The notes: generated by a model not told the origin, from the sequence alone. Shown: positions 25,366 to 34,993, counted from the stretch's first letter. The stretch: 45,042 bases of DNA from Flavobacteriaceae bacterium (GCA_026988355.1 JALSLK010000075.1:1-45042); one strand, 5' to 3'. Made by a program: numbers and translations.

Positions 25366-25390
25366 TTAGATGATTCTAAGTCATCTAATC
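25364..25390 (+). terminator. Hairpin at the end of the hut operon
   Basis: A perfect 10-bp stem, GATTAGATGA and TCATCTAATC with a 7-nt loop, begins at the last two bases of the hutG stop codon. No U-tract follows (AATAGTAA), so it may stop transcription weakly, act with the adjacent repeat copy C, or protect the mRNA 3' end. Confidence 0.6.
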
Positions 25391-25397
25391 AATAGTA

Positions 25398-25555
25398 ATA
25401 CCAACTCAACATCAAAGCGCTATAAATTATTTATCTTTTCACGTTTCTCTGTACTTTAAATTTAAACCATATCTATGATATGATTGAAATTTAAAGATTG
25501 TAAAACATAAAAATATTTCAAATCTATTTAGCGCATTTCAAAATTTAATTGGTAT
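25398..25555. repeat. Intergenic inverted-repeat element, copy C (long form)
   Basis: This 158-bp element is closely similar to copy A along its full length, including ATACCAACTCAACATCAAA at the left, CGCTATAAATTATTTATC, the nested ACTTTAAATTTAAACC and TTGAAATTTAAAG arms, and GCGCATTTCAAAATT...TTGGTAT at the right. A 2-nt deletion is visible in the left end. It lies between the convergent hutG and metzincin genes. Confidence 0.8.
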
Positions 25556-25565
25556 AATTATTATT

Positions 25566-26747
25566 TTACTTTTTTGAACAAACTGTTTCGTTTAATATTA
25601 TGTCCATAACTACTTCATTATCATCTGCTGTCGTTTCATCTAAGATATTCCACGCATTAACTTGAAATACTAGTTCCCATTCACTATTATAATTAATTCC
25701 TGATGTATCGCTTATATTAACGTCTACTTGTCCTTTCCATTGATCTTGAGATAAATATGGCATTGTTTCTATTCTCCATGTTTTAATTTCTATGGTATTT
25801 TCTGCAACTGTTTTTTCTCTTAAAAAAAGTCTATTTAATCCACATAATTCATTTTCTCCATCAATATTTCCTGTATTAAACCACGCCGTAAAAAATTCTG
25901 GAGAGGCTTTTGTTTTGCAGTCTTTTAAGTTTCCATTAGAATCTATATAATACGCCTTTGGGTTTTGTTTCCAAAATATTCCTTTAGTATAATTAAATCG
26001 TGTTAATGTACTTGCTACATAATTTCTATGATTTATAGTATTCTCAGAATAATTATTTCTTAAATATGATACATCTAATGCGCTCAAATTAGTTAGATTT
26101 CCTTGCATGGTTGAAATGTAGTGTTTATCTGCTGAATTCCAATTTGGTGTATGATTCATTCCATAAGCATGTGCTAATTCATGTAATATTCCATGTTTCG
26201 TTGGATGATTTGTATATGTTGGGTCTAAAAAATGATTATACGATGTAGATTTTACCATTATTGTAAAATAGTTTGTTCCTCCTCCTGATGTATCAAACCT
26301 ACAAGTTCGCATCGCAAAGGTTAAATCGTTTGGTAAACTACATCTATTTGGCATTGGTGTTGATACATCTAAGTAATCGAAAATACTACTTGTTGGATTG
26401 CTTGGAAATAAATCGAAGGAGTTTTTATGTGGATTTCCTGTCCATGTTCTCGTAAAATTTAATTTACTTCCTAATACATCACTAACTTCGTTTGTTGCTA
26501 AGTTAAATTGATGTCCTGCTGTTGTATTTGCGGCAAAATGTTGATTACAAATATCTATATTGTGATTTACTGGATTGTTTAGATGTCGAGTTCCTATTTG
26601 TGCATAGTCAACATTACGTACTGACACTAAATATTGTGAGCTTGGAGTTTCATCACATGCTTCTTTTACATTATTTATTGTATCTCCATCACAACTTAAT
26701 GTAATTATGGAGAATAATACTAATACTGTGTGCTTGATTTTTTTCAT
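25566..26747 (-). CDS. Metzincin-like metalloprotease lipoprotein
   Basis: This 393-residue protein has a lipoprotein signal (LSC with Cys19) followed by an acidic DGD, consistent with surface display. The zinc-binding motif HELAHAYGMNH (189-199) fits HExxHxxGxxH of metzincins, and a Met-turn candidate, STMQGN (Met214), follows 15 residues later; both are expected in an active enzyme of this clan. Several cysteines (31, 67, 136, 149) could form disulfides. The region after residue 230 looks like a separate beta-rich domain (fits a binding module). I do not recognise the subfamily and the substrate is unknown. It is monocistronic. Confidence 0.75.
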   Translation of the reverse strand: MKKIKHTVLVLFSIITLSCDGDTINNVKEACDETPSSQYLVSVRNVDYAQIGTRHLNNPVNHNIDICNQHFAANTTAGHQFNLATNEVSDVLGSKLNFTRTWTGNPHKNSFDLFPSNPTSSIFDYLDVSTPMPNRCSLPNDLTFAMRTCRFDTSGGGTNYFTIMVKSTSYNHFLDPTYTNHPTKHGILHELAHAYGMNHTPNWNSADKHYISTMQGNLTNLSALDVSYLRNNYSENTINHRNYVASTLTRFNYTKGIFWKQNPKAYYIDSNGNLKDCKTKASPEFFTAWFNTGNIDGENELCGLNRLFLREKTVAENTIEIKTWRIETMPYLSQDQWKGQVDVNISDTSGINYNSEWELVFQVNAWNILDETTADDNEVVMDIILNETVCSKK

Positions 26748-26845
26748 TTTTATATGGTTTATGTTAATAATGCTACAAATTTATTACTGTCTTTAAAAAA
26801 TGAGTAGCAGTATTCAATCAAAAGTATGGAGTATTTTGTCTAATT

Positions 26846-26981
26846 ATACCAACTCAACGTCAAAATACGCTAAATAGATTTGAACTATTGCATGTTTTTT
26901 TACTATTTTAACTCGAGTTATATACGTGTTTATGCTACTTTAAATTCAAGTAGTAAATGCAAATTTTCGAGGCTTAGGTAT
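26846..26981. repeat. Intergenic inverted-repeat element, copy E (degraded)
   Basis: A well-preserved 27-nt end (26846-26872, ATACCAACTCAACGTC...TACGCTA) continues into AAATAGATTTGAACTATT, as in copy F. The interior is diverged and the other end is only hinted at (TTAGGTAT near 26974-26981). It lies about 100 bp upstream of the metzincin gene, between it and the 3' end of purL. I see nothing else in the 261-bp gap. Confidence 0.6.
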
Positions 26982-27008
26982 ATTCTTTGTTTAAAAATTA
27001 CTAGGCAC

Positions 27009-30000
27009 TTATTTTACCAACCATTTGCGTGCGTTGACAAAACTTTCTAACCATGGTGTAATTTCATCGTTTTTTCTTTCTGTTGGATAATTTGCCCAAT
27101 TCCAAGGAAAGGTAGAACGTTCTAAATGTGGCATCATAACGCTATGTCGCCCACAATCGGAAGTTAAAAATGCTGTATTATAATCCGAACCATTTGGGTT
27201 TGCTGGAAATTTATCATAACCATATTTTGCTACGATATTGTATTTTTCTTCGGAATATGGAAAACTAAATTTTCCTTCGCCATGTGCTGCCCAAATTCCG
27301 AGTTTTGATCCTGCTAAAGTGTTAAACATAACGGAATTATTTTCTTGTATTTCTACCGATGTAAATGCACATTCGAATTTACCAGATTCGTTATGCTGCA
27401 TTTTTGGTTTTTCTTTGTGATTTTTATTTATTAGTCCTAATTCTATAAATAACTGACAGCCGTTACATACACCGAGTGACAATGTGTCTTTTCTTGCAAA
27501 GAAATTATCTAAGGCTAGTTTTGCTTTTTCGTTGTATAAAAATGCTCCTGCCCATCCTTTTGCAGATCCTAATACATCTGAATTTGAAAATCCTCCTACG
27601 GCAACGATAAACTGTACGTCTTCTAAATTCTCTCTTCCTGAGATTAAATCTGTCATGTGTATATCTTTCACTTCAAATCCTGCTAAATGCATTGCATATG
27701 CCATTTCTCTTTCACTATTAGATCCTTTTTCTCTTATTACTGCTGCTTTTGGTTTTCGTGCTTTGTTATCTTTAGTTTCTTCCTTTGTTTTTTCCGATAA
27801 CAAATTGGATTTTTTCGTTTTTCCTACTATAGTACTTGCTAATTTTCCATTAAATTGTGTTGGGAATTTAAAATTTAATGCTTGTTTTTTATAATTGTTA
27901 AATCGTTGGTCTGCTGTTCCGTTTATAGATTGTTTTTGGTCTAGTAAATAGGATGCTTTATACCAATAATCTCTGTATTCTTCAATATCAAATTTTAATT
28001 TCGTGTTGTTGCGAACGATATTCAATTCCGATGTATCGGTAGCTTTTCCAATAATATGATATGCTATATTTTGTGCTTGCAGCTCTTTTTCGACCAATTC
28101 TTTTTCGTTGGTTTGGAATATAATTCCGCTATTTTCTGCAAACAATATTTTTACTATATCTTGCGCTTCAATTCTGCCTAAATCGATGTTTGCGCCTAGA
28201 TTTACATCTGCAAAACACATCTCCAATAAGGCTGTTATCATTCCTCCTGCCGAAATATCATGTCCTGCAATTATATACTTGTTTTTTATTAATTCTTGTA
28301 CTGCATTAAAGGTATTTTTAAAGTCTTTTACATTTGTTATGGTTGGTGTCTCCTCTCCTATCTTAGATAAAATTTGTGCAAAACTCGACCCTCCTAATTT
28401 GTAATTATCTTGCGATAGGTTAATATAAATAATTACGTTTTCCGTTCCTTTTTGCAATACTGGCTCTATAATATTTGTTACATCACTACATTGCGCTGTT
28501 GCGGAAATAATTACGGTTCCTGGAGATATGACGTCATAATCTTTGTATTTCTGCTTCATGGATAAAGAATCTTTTCCTGTTGGAATATTTATACCGAGTG
28601 CTATGGCAAAATCGGATACTGCTTCGACTGCATTATACAATCGTGCATCTTCTCCTTCGTTTTTACATGGCCACATCCAGTTTGCGGATAATGAAACGGA
28701 TTTTAAATTTTCTTCTAATGGCGCCCAAATTATATTGGTAAGCGATTCTGCTATTGCATTTCTACTTCCTGCTACTTCATCAATCAATGCACTAATTGGC
28801 GCATGTCCTATAGAAGTTGCTATTCCTTTAATTCCTTTATAATCTAATGCCATTACTCCTACATCGTTTAACGGTAATTGTAAGGTTCCACAGGTTTGTT
28901 GTTTTGCTACTTTTCCTGTTACACATCGATCTACTTTATTGGTTAACCAATCTTTACATGCTACTGCTTCTAATTGCAATACTTGCTGTGCATAGTCGTA
29001 AATTTTCGCTTCGTCGTATGTTACTTTTTCATAGTTACGTTGTATACTTGCATCGTTCATTATTGTTATTGGCGATGATCCAAACATATCTGCTAAATCT
29101 AAATCTATCGGATTTTTAGTTTCTCGCCCTACAAATTTAAAGCGCATGTCTTCGGTTACTTTTCCGACTTCGTACATTGGAGCGCGTTCTCTTTCTGCTA
29201 TACGTCTTAGGAGTGGTAGATTTTCTTTATTGATTACCAATCCCATTCTTTCTTGCGACTCGTTTCCTATTATTTCTTTATCGGAAAGTGTTTTGTCTCC
29301 TATTGGTAGTTTTGCTACGTCTATTATTCCTCCTGTTTCCTCTACTAATTCGGACAAACAGTTAAGGTGTCCTCCTGCTCCATGATCGTGTATCGATATG
29401 ATTTTATTGTCCGATTCTACCATTGCTCTAATGGTATTTGCTACACGTTTTTGCATTTCTGGATTGGAACGTTGCACTGCATTTAATTCGATTGCATTTG
29501 AGAATTCTCCTGTATCGGCAGAAGATACTGCTGCTCCTCCCATTCCGATACGATAATTTTCTCCTCCTAATATTACGATGGCATCGTCTTTTTTTGGTTT
29601 GTCTTTTATGCTATCTTTTTCTTTTGCGTAACCTATTCCTCCTGCTTGCATGATTACTTTATCGTAACCTAGTTTTCGGTCTTTGGTTTCGTTTTCAAAG
29701 GTTAATACGGATCCACATATTAATGGTTGCCCAAATTTATTTCCAAAATCGGATGCGCCATTGGATGCTTTTATTAAGATGTCCATTGGTGTTTGGTATA
29801 ACCATGGTCGTTCTGGCATTTGCTGTTCCCATTTTTTAGATTCTAATCGCGAATATGCTGTCATATATACTGCTGTTCCTGCTAATGGAAGTGAGCCTTT
29901 TCCTCCTGCTAATCTATCGCGAATTTCACCTCCTGATCCTGTTGCTGCTCCATTAAATGGTTCTACTGTTGTTGGAAAGTTATGTGTTTCTGCTTTTAAT

Positions 30001-30725
30001 GAGATTACGGATTTTATGTATTTTTCTTCGTAATAATCGGATTTATCAAAACTTTCTGGTGCAAATTGTACAATCGTTGGTCCTTCTACAAATGCGACAT
30101 TATCTTTGTATGCTGATATTAATCCGTTTGGATTTTCTGCTGCTGTTTTTTTTATCATTTTAAACAACGATGTCCACTTTTTCTTTCCATCTATTACAAA
30201 TGTGCCATTAAATATTTTATGTCGACAATGTTCGGAGTTTACTTGTGAAAATCCAAATACTTCGCCATCTGTTAACTTTCGGTTTAGTTTTTTTGCTAAA
30301 TTTTCTAAATAGGTAATCTCTTCTTGGTTTAATGCCAATCCTTCTTGTTGATTATATTTGGTTATATCTTCTATTTCTAGTATGGGTTCTGGTTTTAAAT
30401 TTATGACAAATAGTTCTTGATTTAGTTCTGTATATACGCTTGATACCATTGCATCGTAATTTACTTTGCTAGACACTACTTCATGGAATTTTTCTATTCG
30501 AAGTACGCCTTCAATTCCCATATTTTGAGTAATTTCTACAGCATTGGTACTCCATGGTGTAATCATTTCTCGCCTTGGTCCAACAAAAAAAGCATCTATA
30601 GATGCCTTTGTTATTTCTTTTGCTTTTGCAAATAACCAAACTAATTTTTGTTTGTTTTTGGTTGATAATTCTTGCTTGGTTTCTACGGCATATACCGTTT
30701 TCTGAGCTTGGAAAAATTGTATCAT
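27009..30725 (-). CDS. purL: Phosphoribosylformylglycinamidine synthase (single-chain PurL)
   Basis: This 1238-residue enzyme catalyses step 4 of purine synthesis, making FGAM from FGAR, glutamine and ATP. In order it has an N-terminal PurS-like part, the synthase domains (VNSEHCRHKIFNG, LKAETHNFPTTVEPFNGAATGSGGEIRD, and a second AIRS-like half) and a C-terminal glutamine amidotransferase (LGVCNGCQLF with the catalytic Cys; late GEGKFSF segment). I chose ATG 30725 (MIQFFQAQKTVYAVET), which fits the family; an upstream ATG at 30758 adds 11 non-conserved residues. It stands alone, divergent from the ABC1 kinase gene. Confidence 0.97.
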   Translation of the reverse strand: MIQFFQAQKTVYAVETKQELSTKNKQKLVWLFAKAKEITKASIDAFFVGPRREMITPWSTNAVEITQNMGIEGVLRIEKFHEVVSSKVNYDAMVSSVYTELNQELFVINLKPEPILEIEDITKYNQQEGLALNQEEITYLENLAKKLNRKLTDGEVFGFSQVNSEHCRHKIFNGTFVIDGKKKWTSLFKMIKKTAAENPNGLISAYKDNVAFVEGPTIVQFAPESFDKSDYYEEKYIKSVISLKAETHNFPTTVEPFNGAATGSGGEIRDRLAGGKGSLPLAGTAVYMTAYSRLESKKWEQQMPERPWLYQTPMDILIKASNGASDFGNKFGQPLICGSVLTFENETKDRKLGYDKVIMQAGGIGYAKEKDSIKDKPKKDDAIVILGGENYRIGMGGAAVSSADTGEFSNAIELNAVQRSNPEMQKRVANTIRAMVESDNKIISIHDHGAGGHLNCLSELVEETGGIIDVAKLPIGDKTLSDKEIIGNESQERMGLVINKENLPLLRRIAERERAPMYEVGKVTEDMRFKFVGRETKNPIDLDLADMFGSSPITIMNDASIQRNYEKVTYDEAKIYDYAQQVLQLEAVACKDWLTNKVDRCVTGKVAKQQTCGTLQLPLNDVGVMALDYKGIKGIATSIGHAPISALIDEVAGSRNAIAESLTNIIWAPLEENLKSVSLSANWMWPCKNEGEDARLYNAVEAVSDFAIALGINIPTGKDSLSMKQKYKDYDVISPGTVIISATAQCSDVTNIIEPVLQKGTENVIIYINLSQDNYKLGGSSFAQILSKIGEETPTITNVKDFKNTFNAVQELIKNKYIIAGHDISAGGMITALLEMCFADVNLGANIDLGRIEAQDIVKILFAENSGIIFQTNEKELVEKELQAQNIAYHIIGKATDTSELNIVRNNTKLKFDIEEYRDYWYKASYLLDQKQSINGTADQRFNNYKKQALNFKFPTQFNGKLASTIVGKTKKSNLLSEKTKEETKDNKARKPKAAVIREKGSNSEREMAYAMHLAGFEVKDIHMTDLISGRENLEDVQFIVAVGGFSNSDVLGSAKGWAGAFLYNEKAKLALDNFFARKDTLSLGVCNGCQLFIELGLINKNHKEKPKMQHNESGKFECAFTSVEIQENNSVMFNTLAGSKLGIWAAHGEGKFSFPYSEEKYNIVAKYGYDKFPANPNGSDYNTAFLTSDCGRHSVMMPHLERSTFPWNWANYPTERKNDEITPWLESFVNARKWLVK

Positions 30726-30994
30726 TTTTTTGTATTTTATGAATAGACAAATAAACAACTAAACGATTTAACAATTACATATTGTTAATAAAATTGGAAA
30801 AGTTGTAATATGTATTTCTGTAGCGTATAAAAGTGTGTCATGGAATATATCTCTTCTTATATTAGCACAATAAATTTCTCTATTTATTTAGTCTAAAAGT
30901 AAAAATACTCTTAAATTTATAGTCTAAAATTTAGTAACAATAAATATACTATTTCGACTAATAATTAGTTACTTACTTTCAGAATACAATAATC

Positions 30995-32629
30995 ATGTCA
31001 AGACGTTCTATAAAAGCCTATTTTTTAACTTTTGGTATTGTTTTTAAATACCTAAAATTATATTATTTAAGTAAAATATTTGGAGAACAGTACTGGAAAA
31101 ATCGCATTTCCAATCTACACAAAAAATCGGCTATAAAGATTAAAAAAACTTTACTAAAACTAAAAGGTCTTTATATTAAAGTTGGTCAATTAATTTCCAT
31201 TTTATCTAATGTTCTGCCTGAAGAATTTCGTGAGCCTCTAGAAACTTTACAAGATCAATTGCCTGCTAGACCTTATAATGAAATTAAGGCTACTATCGAA
31301 GATGAATTTAACAAACCAATTGAAGAAATTTTTAGTTCTTTTGAAAAATCTGCATTAGCTTCTGCTTCTATTGGTCAGACACATTGCGCTAAACTAAATG
31401 ATGGCAGCGATGTTGTTGTTAAAATACAGCATCTCGATATTGAGAAAATTGCTAAAACAGACTTAAATGTCATTAAAAACTTAGTGAAATTTTATGCTAG
31501 ATTTTTTTCTATTAAAGGTATGAATCATATGTATACTCAAATTAAATCTATGATTGAAGATGAATTAGATTATATTCATGAAGCTAAAGCTATGATTAAA
31601 ATTGGCGCAAATTTGAATAAAGAAAAAGGGATTAGTGTTCCTAAAGTTTTTGAATCTTATTCGAGTAAAAAAGTAATTACTAGTGCTTTTTCTGAAGGTG
31701 TTAAAATTACGAACATAAAACAATTAGATGCTTGGAATATCGATAAAAAAGAGTTGGCTAAACGCTTTGTACAGATGTATGCTAAAATGATTTTTGAAGA
31801 TGATATTTTTCATGCAGACCCTCATCCTGGAAATATTTTAGTAAAAGAAAATGGAGAGATTGTTTTACTTGATTTTGGTGCTGTAACCAGTATTAATGCC
31901 AATATGAAAACTGGTTTACCTGAATTAATTTTAGCCTTTATGAAAAGCGATACTAATGGTATTGTTAAAGCCATGCGTAAAATGGGTTTTATCGGTTCTG
32001 GTAATGATGCGCAAAAATTGGCAGAAAAATTTGTTAAGATTGGACAGGATTTTTTACAAAATGAAATCGAAATCACTAGTCTAAATTTAGAAGGTATTAC
32101 TATTAATTCGGATTCTAAAATAATTAGTAAGATGCTAAGTGCTATTGATTTAAAAGAAATTTCTAACGCTATTGAAATACCTAAAGATTGGGTTTTATTA
32201 CAACGTGTTTTTGTATTGGTTTTAGGTATTAGCAATGAACTTGATCCTAAAATGGATTTAAAAGCTATTATTAAACCTTATTTTAAAAAATTAATTTCAA
32301 ACCAAAAAGGTGGTTTTAAAAACTTTGCTTTGGATACAATTAAAAATCAATTTGCAACTTTAATTTCCATTCCTAATGAAATGAAAAGTACTTTACAAAA
32401 AATGAATAATGGCGAATTGGAATTCAAATCCGATCATCTCGAAAAACAAACAAAACTACTTGCAAATACTTTACAACAGATTGTATTCGTTTTACTTACT
32501 ATTGCTAGTGTTTATTTTGCCAATTACTTCTACGATAATAGCAATTTAACTGCTTTTAATTATGCGAAATGGTTTGGTATTGTATTTTTCGGATTATTCT
32601 TGCGTTTTTTCTTTTTACGAAAAAAGTAA
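30995..32629 (+). CDS. ABC1/AarF/UbiB atypical kinase family protein
   Basis: This 544-residue protein carries the UbiB-family hallmarks: the KxGQ segment (YIKVGQLISILSNVLPEEFREPLETLQDQLP), the alanine-rich loop (SALASASIGQTHCAKL) and the catalytic/metal segment (IFHADPHPGNILV, LLDFGAV). Two hydrophobic segments at the C-terminus (about 490-540) anchor it in the membrane. Family members support quinone or lipid metabolism by an unusual ATPase activity; the exact target is unknown here. It ends 7 nt before the stop of a convergent membrane-protein gene. Confidence 0.92.
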   Translation: MSRRSIKAYFLTFGIVFKYLKLYYLSKIFGEQYWKNRISNLHKKSAIKIKKTLLKLKGLYIKVGQLISILSNVLPEEFREPLETLQDQLPARPYNEIKATIEDEFNKPIEEIFSSFEKSALASASIGQTHCAKLNDGSDVVVKIQHLDIEKIAKTDLNVIKNLVKFYARFFSIKGMNHMYTQIKSMIEDELDYIHEAKAMIKIGANLNKEKGISVPKVFESYSSKKVITSAFSEGVKITNIKQLDAWNIDKKELAKRFVQMYAKMIFEDDIFHADPHPGNILVKENGEIVLLDFGAVTSINANMKTGLPELILAFMKSDTNGIVKAMRKMGFIGSGNDAQKLAEKFVKIGQDFLQNEIEITSLNLEGITINSDSKIISKMLSAIDLKEISNAIEIPKDWVLLQRVFVLVLGISNELDPKMDLKAIIKPYFKKLISNQKGGFKNFALDTIKNQFATLISIPNEMKSTLQKMNNGELEFKSDHLEKQTKLLANTLQQIVFVLLTIASVYFANYFYDNSNLTAFNYAKWFGIVFFGLFLRFFFLRKK

Positions 32630-32636
32630 TATTTTA

Positions 32637-33308
32637 CTATTTCAAATAAATAAAGACTAACTGTACCACTATATTTAATGGAACTAACCAATACATCCAT
32701 TTTGTGGTATTGTTATCAAAAATAGAATTTTGCACAAATCCATTCATTTTCTCCAATAATTGTTCACTTGTAGCTTCTTTATTATCTTCATCCATTTCTT
32801 CTTTTAAATCTGCTAACATCTCTACAAATGGAATTCTATTAATGATAAAAGTCATTCCTATTTTAAATACTTTTGGAACTTTATCGTAATTGGAACTCAA
32901 TATTTCTTTTACGTCAATTGATTTTGTGTTTTTCGCATTTTTTAAATTGGTTTTTCCGTTTATTAAATCTTCACTTTTATCGATTACAAATGTACTAACT
33001 CCTTTAAATAAAGGTTCTAATTGTTCATAAATACCGATAAAAACATGTATTAACAAATAACGATATGTCTTATATGCTGCAAAAAATGTGAATATAAATC
33101 CAAGTATAATAACTAAAATAATATACCATCCATTTCCAAAATTAGAAGTCGCCTTTAAAAAATAATAACATAAAACAATATTTAATATAGAGAATAATAC
33201 TATTGTTTTTATCATTTTAAATAAACCACTAATACCAAATTTTCCTCCTTCGACTATTAATTCAGAAAAATTACTTTCCTCTTCTTTATTTTCTAGCTTT
33301 ACATTCAT
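32637..33308 (-). CDS. Membrane protein of unknown function
   Basis: This 223-residue protein has hydrophobic segments at about 34-52, 60-79, 82-95 and 204-222. A long hydrophilic middle part contains RIPFVEMLADLKEEMDEDNKEATSEQLLEKMNGF, which may form a coiled region. No family is recognised. The acidic N-terminus precedes the first span, so it is not a signal peptide. It converges closely with the ABC1 gene and diverges from the small membrane protein at 33408. Confidence 0.7.
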   Translation of the reverse strand: MNVKLENKEEESNFSELIVEGGKFGISGLFKMIKTIVLFSILNIVLCYYFLKATSNFGNGWYIILVIILGFIFTFFAAYKTYRYLLIHVFIGIYEQLEPLFKGVSTFVIDKSEDLINGKTNLKNAKNTKSIDVKEILSSNYDKVPKVFKIGMTFIINRIPFVEMLADLKEEMDEDNKEATSEQLLEKMNGFVQNSIFDNNTTKWMYWLVPLNIVVQLVFIYLK

Positions 33309-33407
33309 AAAATTATAATTATTTTTTACAAATGTAAATATAATCTTTGTAACATTAATTACTTTTAATTAGCTAGATACATGGTACTTTTACAGCAAAT
33401 AGTTTAT

Positions 33408-33647
33408 ATGAAAAATTATATTAACAAATGGACAATTCCACGATTATTACAATTAATTGTAGGCTTCTATTTTATTTGGAATTATATGGAAGATGGTATG
33501 ATTTTTTCTTTAATTTTTGGTGCTTTAATGGGTTTTCAAGCTGTCGTAAATATTGGTTGTTTTAGCAGTAAAGGTTGCTCTACTCCTACTAATAGCTCTT
33601 CTACTTTTTCTGTTGATGATGATATTGATTTTGAAGAAGTGGAATAG
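33408..33647 (+). CDS. Small membrane protein with a Cys-rich NIGC motif
   Basis: This 79-residue protein has two hydrophobic segments (about 11-28 and 31-47), then NIGCFSSKGCST and an acidic tail (VDDDIDFEEVE). The pattern of two short spans ending in NIGC...C occurs in small flavobacterial membrane proteins of unknown function. I chose ATG 33408 (MKNYINKWTIPRLL); the upstream ATG at 33381 adds nine residues that do not fit. It lies about 130 nt upstream of oxyR, which has its own promoter. Confidence 0.65.
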   Translation: MKNYINKWTIPRLLQLIVGFYFIWNYMEDGMIFSLIFGALMGFQAVVNIGCFSSKGCSTPTNSSSTFSVDDDIDFEEVE

Positions 33648-33723
33648 GTTTTATAAAAGCTCTATAATGTTATAAACATGCTATATTGAAATATTCGAGT
33701 TCTAAAAATAAATCTAAAAATAC

Positions 33724-33754
33724 TTTCTCTAAATAAATATAATTGATAGCTTTG
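33724..33754 (+). promoter_or_regulatory. oxyR promoter
   Basis: TTTC (33724-33727) and TAGCTTTG (33747-33754) are separated by 19 nt, a good match to the Bacteroidota consensus. The start codon follows at 33782. Two dyads overlap the -7 box (33743-33767). Confidence 0.65.
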
Positions 33755-33767
33755 CTATAATTATCAA
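33743..33767. promoter_or_regulatory. Candidate OxyR autoregulatory operator
   Basis: The inner dyad ATAGC-TTT-GCTAT (33746-33758) is perfect. An outer pair, TTGATA (33743-33748) and TATCAA (33762-33767), is also perfect. The ATAG/CTAT half-sites recall those in known OxyR sites, although the spacing is shorter. Overlap with the -7 box suggests autorepression. Confidence 0.5.
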
Positions 33768-33781
33768 AAATATTTATACCT

Positions 33782-34735
33782 ATGACTATCACACAATTAA
33801 AATATGTCTTAGCTGTAGCAGAATATCAAAATTTTACTGCTGCTTCAGAAAAATGCTTTGTTACGCAGCCTACATTGAGTATGCAAATACAAAAATTAGA
33901 AGATGAATTAGATATTTTGATTTTTAATCGTAAAAAGAAACCTATCGAACTGACCGATATTGGTAAAAAAGTTGTTGCTCAAGCTAAAATTATTGTAGAT
34001 GAGAGCCAACGTATTGTCGATATTGTTGAACAACAAAAAGGTTATATTGGTGGTAATTTTAAATTAGGTATTATTCCTACAATCATGCCGACTTTATTGC
34101 CTTTATTTTTAAAAGTTTTTGTTAAAAAATACCCTAAAGTCAATCTTATTATTGAAGAATTAACGACAGAAGAAATTATTAAAAAACTTTCTGATGGTCA
34201 TATAGATACTGCTATTGTAGCTACTCCTCTTGAAAATGAAGCTATAAAAGAACGTGTTTTATATTACGAACCTTTTGTAGGTTATATTTCTGACAAACAT
34301 CGCTTGTTCGAAAACAAAAAAATTGCTATTGATGAACTTGATATTAACGATATTTTATTGCTAGATGATGGCCATTGTTTTAAAGATAATATCTTAAATC
34401 TTTGTGGTACTTCTGGAAATAAAAACAAATCTTTTCAATTACAAAGTGGTAGTTTTAATACCTTAATTAAACTTTCTAAAGAAGGTTTAGGAATGACTTT
34501 ATTGCCTTATTTACAAACTTTAGATTTATCTAATGAAGATCTAAAACATTTAAAAGAATTTGAAAAACCTGTTCCTGCTCGTGAAGTAAGTTTAATTTAC
34601 CACAAATCACAGCTAAAAATGCAATTAATTGAAGCATTAAAAACTACAATAGATTCTGTTATTAGAGGTGTAATTGCTTTTAGTGATGTAAAAATTATTA
34701 GTCCATTATCAAAAAAAATAACGGATAAAATATAA
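33782..34735 (+). CDS. oxyR: Peroxide-sensing LysR-type regulator OxyR
   Basis: This 317-residue LysR protein has the helix-turn-helix at residues 5-60 (FTAASEKCFVTQPTLSMQIQKLE). The redox pair falls in GHCFKDNILNLC at Cys199 and Cys208, the same positions as in the E. coli protein, so peroxide sensing through a disulfide is well supported. It should activate catalase, peroxiredoxin and Dps genes; none is adjacent. A strong inverted repeat ends the transcript (34734-34781). Confidence 0.95.
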   Translation: MTITQLKYVLAVAEYQNFTAASEKCFVTQPTLSMQIQKLEDELDILIFNRKKKPIELTDIGKKVVAQAKIIVDESQRIVDIVEQQKGYIGGNFKLGIIPTIMPTLLPLFLKVFVKKYPKVNLIIEELTTEEIIKKLSDGHIDTAIVATPLENEAIKERVLYYEPFVGYISDKHRLFENKKIAIDELDINDILLLDDGHCFKDNILNLCGTSGNKNKSFQLQSGSFNTLIKLSKEGLGMTLLPYLQTLDLSNEDLKHLKEFEKPVPAREVSLIYHKSQLKMQLIEALKTTIDSVIRGVIAFSDVKIISPLSKKITDKI

Positions 34736-34781
34736 TGCCTTTCTCAAATCACCTAAAGGTAAACCCAACAAGAAAGGCATT
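34734..34781. terminator. Large nested hairpin between oxyR and a convergent gene
   Basis: A perfect 11-bp stem, AATGCCTTTCT (34734-34744) and AGAAAGGCATT (34771-34781), encloses a 26-nt loop containing a second small hairpin (ACCT-AA-AGGT, 34751-34760). It begins inside the oxyR stop codon and lies 18 nt from the stop of the minus-strand gene, so it probably ends both transcripts. TTT follows on the plus side. Confidence 0.65.
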
Positions 34782-34798
34782 TTACAAAAATTAATGGT

Positions 34799-34993
34799 CT
34801 ATTTTACAATGGCCAAACAACGAAACAATTCTGGTTTATTTGAAATGTATTGCTGTAACCAAATTCTCAATTCTTCTATTTCATAAGGTAATAACCTTTC
34901 TGTTGCTTTATTGAGTTCTTTACAAAATAATTCGACATTAAAACTTACTTTTTTTAGTACAGTTTTGGTGTATTCAAACATCGCTCTCGCCAT
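34799..34993 (-). CDS. Small conserved hypothetical protein
   Basis: This 64-residue protein starts MARAMFEYTKTVLKKVSFNVELFCKE and continues with LLPYEIEELRIWLQQY. I recognise the pattern as a short cytoplasmic protein conserved in Flavobacteriia, with no known function. It has no signal peptide or membrane segment. It lies about 100 nt downstream of another small conserved gene and may share its transcript. Confidence 0.75.
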   Translation of the reverse strand: MARAMFEYTKTVLKKVSFNVELFCKELNKATERLLPYEIEELRIWLQQYISNKPELFRCLAIVK

